DNA from: Roseobacter sp.
GTDB lineage: Bacteria; Pseudomonadota; Alphaproteobacteria; Rhodobacterales; Rhodobacteraceae
Length of the DNA: 64,000 bases
Direction of reading: 5' to 3'
NCBI GenBank assembly: GCA_024636475.1
Contig: JAGXHA010000063.1
Location: 62,001 to 126,000, forward strand
A model generated the notes under the pieces. That model saw only the letters and a list, made by a program, of their open reading frames with translations. It did not search any database and was not told where the DNA came from. Of this stretch, positions 9,980-18,056 are shown in pieces. Made by a program: the position numbers and the translations under genes. Position 1 is the first letter of the stretch. Every line of letters starts with the position of its first letter.

Positions 9980-11266
9980 CTATTTACCCAGGCAAAAGCT
10001 GTAAAAAATCACATCCAGCAAGTTTTCAACGTCAATTCGACCTACCAATGCTTCAAGCGCCCGAATCGAATGGCGCAGTTCTTCTGCAGCTATATCATAC
10101 TGATCAGGCCCGTGATCCAGAACTGCCATCGCTACGGCCAAGCCATCGGCGGCTTTCTGCAATGCGAGACGATGCCGCTCGTGCGTCGCAAGGCCCGCCG
10201 TCAAGCTTCTTTCACTTAACACGGATTGGATTTGAGCAACAAGATCAGAGACGCCCTGCCCCGTCGTACCTGAGATCGCCCCTTTTGGATCATCGCGCAG
10301 ATCCGCTTTTGGCAGCAATCTTATATCATCAGGCAGCGCCTCAACTGGAAGCGCTTCATTCTTTTCGACAAGGAACACCCTAAGGTCAGCGGCTGCAGCT
10401 CGAGTCAACGCACGATCGATTCCCATCGTTTCCACTTCGCCCGCGCCTTCGCGCAGACCGGCAGTATCCAGCAAGGTAACAGGCAGTCCACCGATATCCA
10501 TGCGCACTTCGATCACATCACGGGTCGTCCCTGCGATGGACGAGGTGATTGCAGCATCACGGCCGGCAAGCGCGTTCAGCAAAGTTGATTTGCCTGCGTT
10601 CGGCCGGCCAATGATCGCAACTTCGAATCCGGTTCGAATACGCTCCGCCGTATGGGTCCCCGCAATTTCCTTTAGAAGATCGCCGTTTACGTCATTCAAC
10701 AGGTCGCGCACCTCGGTCGAGACGTCAACCGGAACGTCTTCATCGGCAAAATCAATCGTCACTTCAAGTAGCGCGGCCGCCCTGATCAACTTTTCGCGCC
10801 ACCCATCAACGCGCAAACCCAAATGGCCAGATAAAACACGGTGCGCCTGCTTTCGCTGCGCTTCGGTTTCAGCCTCGATCAGATCACCAAGACCTTCCAC
10901 TTGGGTCAGATCCAGCTTCCCGTTTTCCATCGCACGCCGTGTAAACTCTCCTGGTTCAGCAAGACGTGTATCCGGAAAAGTAGAGAGCAACGCCAACACA
11001 GCCCGCAAGACGGCAATACTTCCGTGCAAATGCAGTTCTACAACGTCCTCGCCGGTAAAACTGCTTGGGCCTTCAAAAACCAAAACCAGTGCAGAATCGA
11101 TCACCTCACCATTAGGGTCGGTGATGGCCCTGACCACGGCCTGCCGCACGGCAGGTAGTGGAGAGGCTATCTTTTCCGCAATTGAAAATGCCATCGGGCC
11201 GGAGATGCGAACAACGCAAACCCCAGCCCGCCCTTGCGCTGTCGCTTGGGCAAATATCGTATCCAT
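9980..11266 (-). CDS. mnmE: tRNA modification GTPase MnmE (TrmE)
   Basis: MnmE is the potassium-activated, dimerising GTPase partner of MnmG in wobble-uridine modification. The 428-residue product has the N-terminal tetrahydrofolate-binding domain ([30 protein letters not shown]), a helical domain, the inserted G domain with P-loop [12 protein letters not shown] and G3 DTAGLRE, and ends CLGK, matching the conserved C-terminal CxGK with its functional cysteine. It is the first gene of the mnmE-mnmG-rsmG-parA-parB run and follows rho in the same direction after about 30 bp. Confidence 0.97.
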   Translation of the reverse strand: MDTIFAQATAQGRAGVCVVRISGPMAFSIAEKIASPLPAVRQAVVRAITDPNGEVIDSALVLVFEGPSSFTGEDVVELHLHGSIAVLRAVLALLSTFPDTRLAEPGEFTRRAMENGKLDLTQVEGLGDLIEAETEAQRKQAHRVLSGHLGLRVDGWREKLIRAAALLEVTIDFADEDVPVDVSTEVRDLLNDVNGDLLKEIAGTHTAERIRTGFEVAIIGRPNAGKSTLLNALAGRDAAITSSIAGTTRDVIEVRMDIGGLPVTLLDTAGLREGAGEVETMGIDRALTRAAAADLRVFLVEKNEALPVEALPDDIRLLPKADLRDDPKGAISGTTGQGVSDLVAQIQSVLSERSLTAGLATHERHRLALQKAADGLAVAMAVLDHGPDQYDIAAEELRHSIRALEALVGRIDVENLLDVIFYSFCLGK

Positions 11267-11296
11267 AGGTCTAACCCACTGTTATAATTTAATAAC

Positions 11297-12568
11297 CTAG
11301 GTGTTCATTGAATCGAAGAAGTCCGAATTTGTCTTGGTCTGCTTCAACTTGCCAAGCAAGAATTCAATCGCATCTGTCGTTCCCATCGGGTTGAGAATGC
11401 GGCGCAGTACAAAGGTCTTTTGCAGATCAATCTTGTCAACCAGCAACTCTTCCTTGCGTGTACCGGATTTCAGGATGTCGATCGCCGGGAAAACGCGCTT
11501 GTCTGCAATCTTGCGGTCCAACACGATCTCAGAGTTACCGGTCCCTTTAAATTCCTCAAAGATGACTTCGTCCATCCGGCTGCCCGTATCAATCAACGCA
11601 GTCGCGATGATGGTTAGCGAACCACCTTCTTCGATATTGCGCGCCGCACCAAAGAAACGCTTGGGGCGTTGCAGGGCGTTGGCGTCCACACCACCAGTCA
11701 AAACCTTACCGGACGATGGTACCACAGTGTTGAACGCACGACCAAGACGGGTAATCGAATCCAGCAAGATAACAACATCACGCTTGTGTTCGACAAGACG
11801 CTTGGCCTTTTCGATCACCATTTCTGAAACGGCAACGTGGCGAGTTGCAGGTTCATCAAACGTGGAAGACACAACCTCGCCTTTTACGCTGCGCTGCATG
11901 TCAGTCACTTCCTCGGGGCGTTCATCGATCAGCAAGACGATCAGGTAACACTCGGGGTGATTCTTTTCGATAGAATTAGCAATGTTCTGCAACAGAACTG
12001 TTTTACCGGTACGCGGCGGGGCCACGATCAAACAACGTTGGCCTTTCCCAATCGGCGACACCAGATCGATAATCCGGGCAGAACGGTCTTTGACAGTCGG
12101 ATCCTCGACCTCCATCGTCATACGCTCGTCCGGATAAAGTGGCGTCAGGTTCTCGAACGCAACCTTGTGGCGCGCCTTCTCAGGGGCCTCAAAGTTGATC
12201 TTTGTGACCTCGGTCAGGGCAAAGTAACGCTCGGTATCGTCAGGGGCCTTGATCAGCCCTTCAATCGTGTCGCCCGTCCGCAGCGACCAAAGTCGCAACA
12301 TGTCAGGAGAAATATAAATATCATCTGGACCAGGCAGATAGTTCGCCTCGGGAGAGCGCAAAAAACCAAACCCGTCTTGCAGCACTTCCAACACGCCATC
12401 ACCGGATATTTCCCAGCCCTCATCCGCGCGTTCCCGCAGGATCTGGAACATCATCTCGCCCTTGCGCATGGTCGAGGCATTTTCGATCTCAAGCTCTTCG
12501 GCCATTGCCAAAAGGTTCTTGGGGGTCTGCGCCTTCAGATCAGCGAGGTTCAGCGTTTCGATTGTCAT
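11297..12568 (-). CDS. rho: Transcription termination factor Rho
   Basis: Rho is the hexameric RNA helicase that ends many transcripts and silences untranslated RNA. The product (423 aa) has the N-terminal helical domain, the RNA-binding OSB/CSD fold ([27 protein letters not shown]), Walker A APPRTGKT, Walker B-type [14 protein letters not shown], and the conserved [19 protein letters not shown] block. I chose the ATG at 12568 (MTIETLN) because AGGAT precedes it with good spacing; an in-frame ATG 27 bp upstream has weaker support. Confidence 0.97.
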   Translation of the reverse strand: MTIETLNLADLKAQTPKNLLAMAEELEIENASTMRKGEMMFQILRERADEGWEISGDGVLEVLQDGFGFLRSPEANYLPGPDDIYISPDMLRLWSLRTGDTIEGLIKAPDDTERYFALTEVTKINFEAPEKARHKVAFENLTPLYPDERMTMEVEDPTVKDRSARIIDLVSPIGKGQRCLIVAPPRTGKTVLLQNIANSIEKNHPECYLIVLLIDERPEEVTDMQRSVKGEVVSSTFDEPATRHVAVSEMVIEKAKRLVEHKRDVVILLDSITRLGRAFNTVVPSSGKVLTGGVDANALQRPKRFFGAARNIEEGGSLTIIATALIDTGSRMDEVIFEEFKGTGNSEIVLDRKIADKRVFPAIDILKSGTRKEELLVDKIDLQKTFVLRRILNPMGTTDAIEFLLGKLKQTKTNSDFFDSMNT

Positions 12569-12693
12569 GGAAGTATCCTGTACCGGCCCGATCAATTCGG
12601 ACGGGTCGTATCATTAAATTTGGCAGGCAAGTGCTATCCCAGAACAGGGTGCGCTCAAACTCATAGTCAGATCGGTCGCTTTCGTCAATCCGC

Positions 12694-13143
12694 TTAAAAT
12701 TTCACGACAACTGCCAGGACAACAACGATCATCAACACTGTCGGGACTTCGTTCATCATCCGGTATTGCTTGCCAGTCAGGCTGTTGTGCCCGGCCGCGA
12801 AATTCTTGACCCGCGCAAAAAGCCATACGTGAAACACGGTCATCGCAATGACGCCAAATGCCTTTGTCCATGGCCAGACCATCGACCAATCAACGATGCC
12901 AGGGGTCAAAACCAAAGACAGCCCAAAAATCCATGTCGCGATCATTGCAGGGCGCATGATCACATTGGCCAGCTTGAATTCCATCGTGCTAAACAGCTCA
13001 TGGATCTCGCCGCTCAACCCTACACGTTCGGTATGGTGAACCAGAAGTCGTGGAAGATAAAACAGGGCTGCCATCCATGATATAACCGCCATGATATGGA
13101 TCGACTTCGTCCAAGGATAGGCTAGGGCCAGAAAGTCAGACAT
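12694..13143 (-). CDS. hemJ: Protoporphyrinogen IX oxidase HemJ
   Basis: HemJ oxidises protoporphyrinogen IX to protoporphyrin IX in the penultimate haem step and is the form used by most alphaproteobacteria lacking HemG/HemY. The 149-residue membrane protein shows four hydrophobic segments and the family's histidine-bearing first helix (SIHIMAVISWMAALFYLPRL), then HELFSTMEFKLANVIMRPAM and WPWTKAFGV. It is the last gene before the candidate origin and is transcribed away from it. Confidence 0.93.
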   Translation of the reverse strand: MSDFLALAYPWTKSIHIMAVISWMAALFYLPRLLVHHTERVGLSGEIHELFSTMEFKLANVIMRPAMIATWIFGLSLVLTPGIVDWSMVWPWTKAFGVIAMTVFHVWLFARVKNFAAGHNSLTGKQYRMMNEVPTVLMIVVVLAVVVKF

Positions 13144-13368
13144 CTCATGCTCCGTTCATTGGCTTCTTTCTATAATAAATAAGAAAAGAAGAAAGATGAT
13201 GATGTAAGTAGGGAGCCGAATTTCTGTGGATTATCGAGATATGCCTATGGTTATCCCCCTGTGCAGGATGTCGAAGGCAGTCAATTGAAGAGATTGAAGT
13301 GAGTTTTATTTCTTTATTACAATCAGATAGTTAGGTAGTTTTAACACCAAAATATTTTTGTAGAAATT

Positions 13369-13377
13369 TGTGGATAA
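13369..13377 (-). promoter_or_regulatory. Perfect DnaA box in the origin candidate
   Basis: The plus strand reads TGTGGATAA, the reverse complement of the DnaA-box consensus TTATCCACA. A related TTGGATAAA follows 3 bp later, giving a tandem pair in the same orientation. Confidence 0.75.
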
Positions 13378-13510
13378 CGCTTGGATAAACCGTTGCCACT
13401 GTGTCGCAGCTTTATCCTTATCCATAGCCGTATAAATCTGGACAATCCGGATGGAAATTTTGGTTTTCCCGTTAATGCGCGTCAACGCTCGCAATTCGAA
13501 GGATAAGTCC

Positions 13511-13526
13511 TTAAAAACTCCTTAAC
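13511..13526 (+). promoter_or_regulatory. CtrA-type binding site (TTAA-N7-TTAAC)
   Basis: The sequence is TTAA, seven bases, TTAAC: an exact match to the consensus of the alphaproteobacterial cell-cycle regulator CtrA. It lies 13 bp before a DnaA-box-like site that overlaps the maf start. CtrA covers the origin in Caulobacter; in Rhodobacterales CtrA is better known for motility and gene-transfer-agent control. One consensus site in an AT-rich region can arise by chance. Confidence 0.5.
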
Positions 13527-13546
13527 ATTGCACACAGGTTATCCCC

Positions 13547-14146
13547 ATGGCTCAAACCCTTATTCTTGCCTCTGGCTCCTCGATCAGGGCGCAACTTTTG
13601 CAGCAGGCAAACATCCCTCACAAGGTGAGCATCGCGCGGATTGATGAAGAAATGATCAAGGCAGCCTTGCTGTCCGAAAGCGCACCACCCCGCGATGTCG
13701 CTGACACTTTGGCTGAAATGAAGGCCCGCAAGATCAGTGATAAGAATCCTGGGGCGCTGGTCTTGGGCTGTGATCAGGTTCTGGATCATCGAGGTGTCAT
13801 ACTGTCGAAACCGAAAACCCCTGAGCAGGCCATTGACCAACTGACCCAACTGCGCGGCGATCGGCATAGTTTGCTTTCTGCCGCGGTGATCGTTGAAGAT
13901 GGCAAGCCGATCTGGCGCCATGTGGGGCAGGTGCGTCTGCGGATGCGCGAGGCGTCTGACAGCTATATTGCGGATTATGTTGAGCGAAACTGGGACAGTA
14001 TCCAACATGCCGTTGGATCTTATAAGCTTGAAGAAGAAGGTGTGCGGTTGTTCAGTAATGTTGAAGGCGACTACTTTAATGTCTTAGGATTGCCATTGAT
14101 TGAACTTGTGAATTACCTAACGATCCGGGGGGATTTAGCCACATGA
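13547..14146 (+). CDS. Maf-family nucleotide pyrophosphatase
   Basis: Maf proteins hydrolyse non-canonical or modified nucleoside triphosphates (dTTP/UTP or m7GTP classes) and affect division when overproduced. The 199-residue product has the N-terminal substrate motif ASGSSIRAQLL (a variant of ASxSPRR), the LGCDQVLDHRG acidic motif and the late AVGSYKLEEEGVRLF block. The m7GTPase (YceF-like) subtype is my guess from the N-terminal variation. It is the first gene on the right side of the origin candidate and overlaps aroE by ATGA. Confidence 0.9.
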   Translation: MAQTLILASGSSIRAQLLQQANIPHKVSIARIDEEMIKAALLSESAPPRDVADTLAEMKARKISDKNPGALVLGCDQVLDHRGVILSKPKTPEQAIDQLTQLRGDRHSLLSAAVIVEDGKPIWRHVGQVRLRMREASDSYIADYVERNWDSIQHAVGSYKLEEEGVRLFSNVEGDYFNVLGLPLIELVNYLTIRGDLAT

Positions 14147-14976
14147 ACTTGCCAAAAATACCGCTGGCTGCTGTGATCGGGTCCCCGATTGCACATTCAA
14201 AATCACCCCAGATTCATAGCCATTGGCTTAGAACTCTTGGTATTCAAGGGGCCTACATCCCGCTGGATGTCGCACCGGAAGATTTGGAACAGGTGATCAG
14301 GACCCTTCCAAAGATGGGTTTTGTCGGTGCCAATATTACGATTCCGCACAAAGAAGCCGTGATGGAAGTCGTGGATATCATTACAGATCGCGCAACCCTG
14401 ATTGGCGCGATCAACACATTGATCTTTCGCGCAGACGGTAAGATTTTAGGAGATAATACAGACGGTTACGGGTTCTTGGAAAATCTGCGCATCGGTGCCC
14501 CCGAGTGGAAGCCAAAGACAGGCCCGGCTGCTATTCTGGGCGCTGGTGGTGCGTCCCGTGCCGTTATCGCATCGCTTCTGGACGCTGGTGTGCCGGAAAT
14601 CATGCTGTCGAACCGAACCCGCGTGCGAGCGGACAGGCTGAAATCTGTCTTTGGCGCGCGCGTGACCGTCTATGACTGGGTTCAAGCTGGCAACATGTTA
14701 GATCATGCGGCGCTTTTGGTGAACACCACCTCGCTTGGGATGGTCGGCAAACCAGAGCTGCGTGTCCCCTTGGATGGCCTGCGCCGCGGCACTGTGGTCA
14801 CCGATCTGGTTTATGCCCCGCTCAAGACCAAAATGTTGCAAATCGCAGATGAAATGGGGTGTATCACCGTGGATGGCCTTGGGATGTTGCTACATCAGGC
14901 GGTTCCCGGTTTCGAACGGTGGTTTGGTACAAGGCCACCGGTCGACCGCGCCACGCGTGCCGCTGCGTTGCGCTGA
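14143..14976 (+). CDS. aroE: Shikimate dehydrogenase (NADP+)
   Basis: AroE reduces 3-dehydroshikimate to shikimate in the chorismate pathway. The 277-residue product has the substrate-binding N-terminus with GSPIAHSKSPQIHSHW, the catalytic-lysine segment NITIPHKEAVM, DNTDGYGFLENL, and the NADP Rossmann loop ILGAGGASRAVIASL with the SNRTRVRADRL segment. It is translationally coupled to maf (ATGA) and to coaE (stop and start share one base). Confidence 0.96.
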   Translation: MNLPKIPLAAVIGSPIAHSKSPQIHSHWLRTLGIQGAYIPLDVAPEDLEQVIRTLPKMGFVGANITIPHKEAVMEVVDIITDRATLIGAINTLIFRADGKILGDNTDGYGFLENLRIGAPEWKPKTGPAAILGAGGASRAVIASLLDAGVPEIMLSNRTRVRADRLKSVFGARVTVYDWVQAGNMLDHAALLVNTTSLGMVGKPELRVPLDGLRRGTVVTDLVYAPLKTKMLQIADEMGCITVDGLGMLLHQAVPGFERWFGTRPPVDRATRAAALR

Positions 14977-15566
14977 TGTTCTTATTGGGGCTGACCGGTT
15001 CAATCGGTATGGGTAAATCGACGACCGCCGCGATGTTTGCGGATGCAGGCTGCGCTGTTTGGGATGCAGACGCCGCAGTACACAGGCTTTACGCAAAGGG
15101 AGGTGCTGCAGTACCCGCATTCCTGAAGGCGTTTCCAGACGCAGTGATTGATGACGAAGTCTCGCGTCCGGCATTGAAGAAGATCATCGCCCAGGACGCC
15201 ACTGCGCTGAAACAGATCGAAGCAATTGTGCACCCGCTTGTCGGCGAGGACAGAGCCGGGTTTCTGGCGGGCTCAACAGTTGATATCGTTGTTCTTGATA
15301 TTCCGCTGATCTTTGAGACGGGTGGGAACAAGCATATGGATGCTGTCGCATGTGTCTCTGTTTCGGGGGAAATTCAGCAAAAACGGGTGATGGACCGTGG
15401 CATGATGACCCTTGAACAGTTCGAAAACATCCGTGCAAAACAGATGCCGAACGATGAAAAATGCGCCTTGTCTGACTATGTGATTGAAACCGATACGCTT
15501 GACCATGCCCGTGCCCAAGTGCAGGCCATCGTTGCTGACATCAAAAGAAAGCTGACCCATGCGTGA
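14976..15566 (+). CDS. coaE: Dephospho-CoA kinase
   Basis: CoaE phosphorylates dephospho-CoA to coenzyme A, the last step of CoA synthesis. The 196-residue product starts MFLLGLTGSIGMGKST, which carries the P-loop at its N-terminus, and has the VWDADAAVHRLY substrate segment and LDIPLIFET lid region. I rejected a longer reading frame extending upstream because it would overlap aroE by about 120 bp and lacks family similarity. It overlaps dnaQ by 8 bp. Confidence 0.96.
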   Translation: MFLLGLTGSIGMGKSTTAAMFADAGCAVWDADAAVHRLYAKGGAAVPAFLKAFPDAVIDDEVSRPALKKIIAQDATALKQIEAIVHPLVGEDRAGFLAGSTVDIVVLDIPLIFETGGNKHMDAVACVSVSGEIQQKRVMDRGMMTLEQFENIRAKQMPNDEKCALSDYVIETDTLDHARAQVQAIVADIKRKLTHA

Positions 15567-16245
15567 GATTGTTCTGGATACTGAAACCACCGGTTTTGAC
15601 CCTGAAAGTGGCGACCGTATCGTCGAGATTGGTGCAGTCGAGCTTGTCAGGCACATGGCGACGGGCAAAACGTACCACCAATATATCAACCCCGAACGCG
15701 GAATGCCGGACGAAGCCTTTCAGGTGCATGGCCTTGGGGATGAATTCTTGCGAGATAAACCCAAATTTGCGCAAATTGGGCAGGGTTTTCTTGATTTTAT
15801 CGGTGATTCCAAGTTGATCATCCACAATGCGGCGTTCGATATAAAATTTCTGAATGCCGAATTGAGATGGATGGGATTGCCGCAAATCCCATGGGCGCAA
15901 GCGCTGGATACACTGGCAATTGCGCGCAAACGCTTTCCCGGATCACCTGCGTCCCTCGACGCGCTTTGCCGTCGCTTTAACATCGACAACACGTCGCGCA
16001 CACTTCACGGGGCGCTGCTGGACAGTGAAATTCTAGCCGAAGTCTATCTGGAGTTGATTGGCGGGCGCCAGCCTGATTTCGTCCTGTCCACCAAGCCCGA
16101 GCGCAAAGAGGGGGACGCAACCCAGGAATGGTCGCCAAAGCCGCGTCCAAACCCCCTGCCCTCGCGGCTTTCACAAGAAGAAGCCGCCGCCCATGCTGAA
16201 TTTGTCAGAAAACTGGGCGACGGCGCGGTTTGGAAGACGCTTTAA
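15559..16245 (+). CDS. dnaQ: DNA polymerase III epsilon subunit (3'-5' proofreading exonuclease)
   Basis: DnaQ proofreads replication within the Pol III core. The 228-residue product has the DEDDh motifs: Exo I VLDTETTGFDP, Exo II HNAAFDIKFLNAEL, and Exo III HGALLDSEILAEVY with the H-x5-D pattern. The C-terminal tail is proline-rich and would tether to the alpha subunit. It converges with secB with a 4-bp overlap (TTAA). A small palindrome (GACGC/GCGTC, 16236-16250) at the shared stops may help termination. Confidence 0.95.
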   Translation: MREIVLDTETTGFDPESGDRIVEIGAVELVRHMATGKTYHQYINPERGMPDEAFQVHGLGDEFLRDKPKFAQIGQGFLDFIGDSKLIIHNAAFDIKFLNAELRWMGLPQIPWAQALDTLAIARKRFPGSPASLDALCRRFNIDNTSRTLHGALLDSEILAEVYLELIGGRQPDFVLSTKPERKEGDATQEWSPKPRPNPLPSRLSQEEAAAHAEFVRKLGDGAVWKTL

Positions 16246-16685
16246 GCGTCGGCTTTTGGTGGGTTTTCGGCCTGACGGCGCGCGATCTCGTTGCGGTAAA
16301 GCGAAACAAAATCAATGTTTTCCAAGTTCAGCGGGGGGAAGCCGCCATCGCGTGTGATGTCGCTGACAACCCGGCGCAGGAACGGAAATATCATGCGCGG
16401 GCACTCGATCAATAAAAACGGGTGCATCTGATCTTCCGGCACGCCCTCGATGTGAAAAATGCCGACATAATCAATCTCAAGCAGAAACAGCATTGCGTCG
16501 CCGTCTTTGGCTTTTGACGTTACCTTCAATTTGATTGCGGATTCGAACTGATTGTCTGCAGACCGCTTTTTCGCGTCCAGATTGACCTGCACCTGAACAT
16601 CAGGCTGCACATCAGTCGGGGCACCTTTTTGGGCCATGATATTTTCAAACGACATGTCGCGAATAAACTGACCCAAAATGCGCAT
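16242..16685 (-). CDS. secB: Protein-export chaperone SecB (N-terminus interrupted, see next entry)
   Basis: SecB is a tetrameric cytoplasmic chaperone that holds preproteins unfolded for SecA. The core is intact: LGQFIRDMSFENIMAQKG, the beta-sheet region with DVQVQVNLDAKKRS, LLEIDYVGIFHIEG, LLIECPRMIFPFLRRVVSDI, FPPLNLENIDFVSLY. The open frame from the internal ATG at 16685 gives 147 residues, about 16 fewer than the expected start would. No Shine-Dalgarno precedes this ATG, so how the core is translated is uncertain. The gene converges with dnaQ. Confidence 0.85.
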   Translation of the reverse strand: MRILGQFIRDMSFENIMAQKGAPTDVQPDVQVQVNLDAKKRSADNQFESAIKLKVTSKAKDGDAMLFLLEIDYVGIFHIEGVPEDQMHPFLLIECPRMIFPFLRRVVSDITRDGGFPPLNLENIDFVSLYRNEIARRQAENPPKADA

Positions 16686-16733
16686 TTGCGGCTGGGCGGC
16701 TTGGGTCGGTTGCGTTGCTTCTTCTTAAGCCAT
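16686..16733 (-). other. secB: Expected secB start with in-frame TAA at codon 3
   Basis: A good Shine-Dalgarno (AAGGAG) lies 8 bp before an ATG at 16733-16731, in the secB frame. The codons then read Met-Ala-stop (TAA at 16727-16725), followed by Glu-Glu-Ala-Thr-Gln and on into the secB core. Family N-termini are typically MA followed by acidic and Gln/Pro-rich residues, so the stop looks like a single-base change from GAA or CAA. No GTG or TTG codon lies between the stop and the ATG at 16685. Confidence 0.85.
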
Positions 16734-16796
16734 CGTAGGGGCTCCTTGAAAGTAAAATATTCATTTCGTCTGGCTTATCAGACTAGATTGGGGCGC

Positions 16797-17294
16797 TCAA
16801 TGCTTAGTCCAACCTGACGGACGCTGGGCTTTCTTCTCGTCTTCGGACAATTCGTGATACTCGCCATCAATCACATCACCGTCCATGGGTCGATGCTGTT
16901 GCTTTTGTGTGTTACCAAATCCGGCGTTAATATTAACCGACCCACTCATCTTGATCCGTGACCGCATCGCCTGAAATGCGGCCCTTCTGATACTTGGCAT
17001 GAGCAAGGCAAAACCAACAGCGTCTGTGAAAAATCCCGGTGTCAGCAGCAATGCACCTGCAAACAGGATCATCGCGCCGTTGACCAGCGGTTCAGTCGGA
17101 TCGCGTACTTCCGAAAGCGATGATTTGATCTGACCCAAGGCTATCGCGCCCTGTGCACGCATCAGAAAGGTGCCGATAAGAGCTGTCAAAACAACAATTG
17201 CGAGGGTCCAGCCGAGGCCAATTGCCCCACCTACCTGTATGAACAACGCTATTTCTATCAGGGGTACGGCAAGAAATGCCAAAAACAGCCACAT
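16797..17294 (-). CDS. fxsA: FxsA family membrane protein
   Basis: FxsA (suppressor of F exclusion of phage T7) is a small inner-membrane protein of unclear biochemical role. The 165-residue product has the family pattern: two N-terminal hydrophobic segments (MWLFLAFLAVPLIEIALFI and LGWTLAIVVLTALIGTFLM), the RAQGAIALGQI loop, and the GALLLTPGFFTDAVGFALL signature. The soluble C-terminus is hydrophilic. I chose the ATG at 17294, preceded by AAAGGA; the frame continues upstream without a family match. It is divergent from the Tim44-like gene. Confidence 0.88.
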   Translation of the reverse strand: MWLFLAFLAVPLIEIALFIQVGGAIGLGWTLAIVVLTALIGTFLMRAQGAIALGQIKSSLSEVRDPTEPLVNGAMILFAGALLLTPGFFTDAVGFALLMPSIRRAAFQAMRSRIKMSGSVNINAGFGNTQKQQHRPMDGDVIDGEYHELSEDEKKAQRPSGWTKH

Positions 17295-17396
17295 GGTGAG
17301 GGTCCTTTCATAAGGGCCAGAGTGGACTTGGCCCGGTTCACACCCTACATAAGGGCAACAGACCGCCGTTTCCATGTTTCTCAGCAAGAGGTTCCT

Positions 17397-18056
17397 ATGA
17401 ATTCGCCTATGATACAGCTTCTGGTACTTGCCGGCATTGCGGTATTTCTGATTCTGCGTTTGAAAAATGCGCTTGGCACCCGTGAGGGGTTTGAAAAAAC
17501 GCCAGAATTGGATGCAAAATCTAAAAAGCCGTCCGGCCCGGCGTTTGAAGTGATTGAAGGGGGTCCGGACCTTGATATCACGGATCACGCACCAGAAGGT
17601 TCGGAAACAGCGATTGCACTGGCCGACATGAAACGGGTCGAGCCTTCTTTCGGTGTGAACGACTTTCTGGGTGGTGCCCGCGGCGCATATGAAATGATCG
17701 TGATGGGATACGAGCACGGCAATCTCGACGACATCAAGCCGTTCCTCTCTGAAGAGATTTACGAAAGCTTTGTGGATGGCGTTGCTGCGCGTGAAGACCA
17801 GGGCTTGGACGTCGAATCCCACTTCATCGGTATCCGCGAGATGGAACTGGACAGCGCTTCGATGGACAATTCCACAAATGAGGCTGAGCTAACGATTCGG
17901 TTCGTGTCGGAAATGACATCGGTCGTTAAGGATAAGGACGGAAACGTGGTCGAGGGCAGCCCCACCGAAGTGAATCGTCAAAAAGATACGTGGGTATTCT
18001 CGCGTATCATGGGCTCGGATGATCCAAATTGGTTGCTCGTTTCTACAGACGGTTAA
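17397..18056 (+). CDS. Tim44-like domain membrane-anchored protein
   Basis: The product (219 aa) begins with one transmembrane segment (MIQLLVLAGIAVFLILRL), then a charged linker and a C-terminal Tim44/TolA-like alpha+beta domain (about residues 85-215, with FLGGARGAYEMIVMGYEHGN and IRFVSEMTSVV). Proteins of this type adjoin secB/mltA in many alphaproteobacteria and are presumed peripheral membrane or translocation factors, but the molecular role is not established. AAGAGGTTCCT precedes the ATG. It overlaps the mltA start by 28 bp if the TTG start of mltA is right. Confidence 0.85.
   Translation: MNSPMIQLLVLAGIAVFLILRLKNALGTREGFEKTPELDAKSKKPSGPAFEVIEGGPDLDITDHAPEGSETAIALADMKRVEPSFGVNDFLGGARGAYEMIVMGYEHGNLDDIKPFLSEEIYESFVDGVAAREDQGLDVESHFIGIREMELDSASMDNSTNEAELTIRFVSEMTSVVKDKDGNVVEGSPTEVNRQKDTWVFSRIMGSDDPNWLLVSTDG

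Larger units (their letters stand above)
13144..13546. other. Candidate chromosomal replication origin (oriC), AT-rich gap between hemJ and maf
   Basis: This 403-bp gap is the only gene-free stretch over 300 bp in the window and is clearly AT-rich compared with its flanks. It contains one perfect DnaA box on the minus strand (TTATCCACA at 13369-13377) and several one-mismatch sites: TGTGGATTA 13225-13233, TTATCCATA 13418-13426 and TTATCCCCA 13539-13547. More diverged TTATCC-containing sites lie at 13251 and 13412. A CtrA-type site lies at 13511-13526. The flanking order (hemJ/rho/mnmE/mnmG/rsmG/parAB on one side, maf/aroE/coaE/dnaQ on the other) matches the origin neighbourhood of Caulobacter and other alphaproteobacteria. 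A 62-codon minus-strand ORF inside looks like spurious AT-rich coding. Confidence 0.75.

Noticed and set aside
11281..11296. AT-only inverted repeat GTTAT-N6-ATAAC between mnmE and rho
   Set aside because: Stem too weak and no U-tract; the genes run the same way with a 30-bp gap, so a terminator is unlikely.
12821..12836. Half parS match (CGTGAAACA) inside hemJ
   Set aside because: Only the right half fits; about 10 of 16 positions match, too weak beside the two perfect sites.
13306..13494. 62-codon minus-strand ORF inside the origin candidate
   Set aside because: Lys/Ile/Asn-rich product typical of random AT-rich sequence, no ribosome binding site, and it overlaps the perfect DnaA box.
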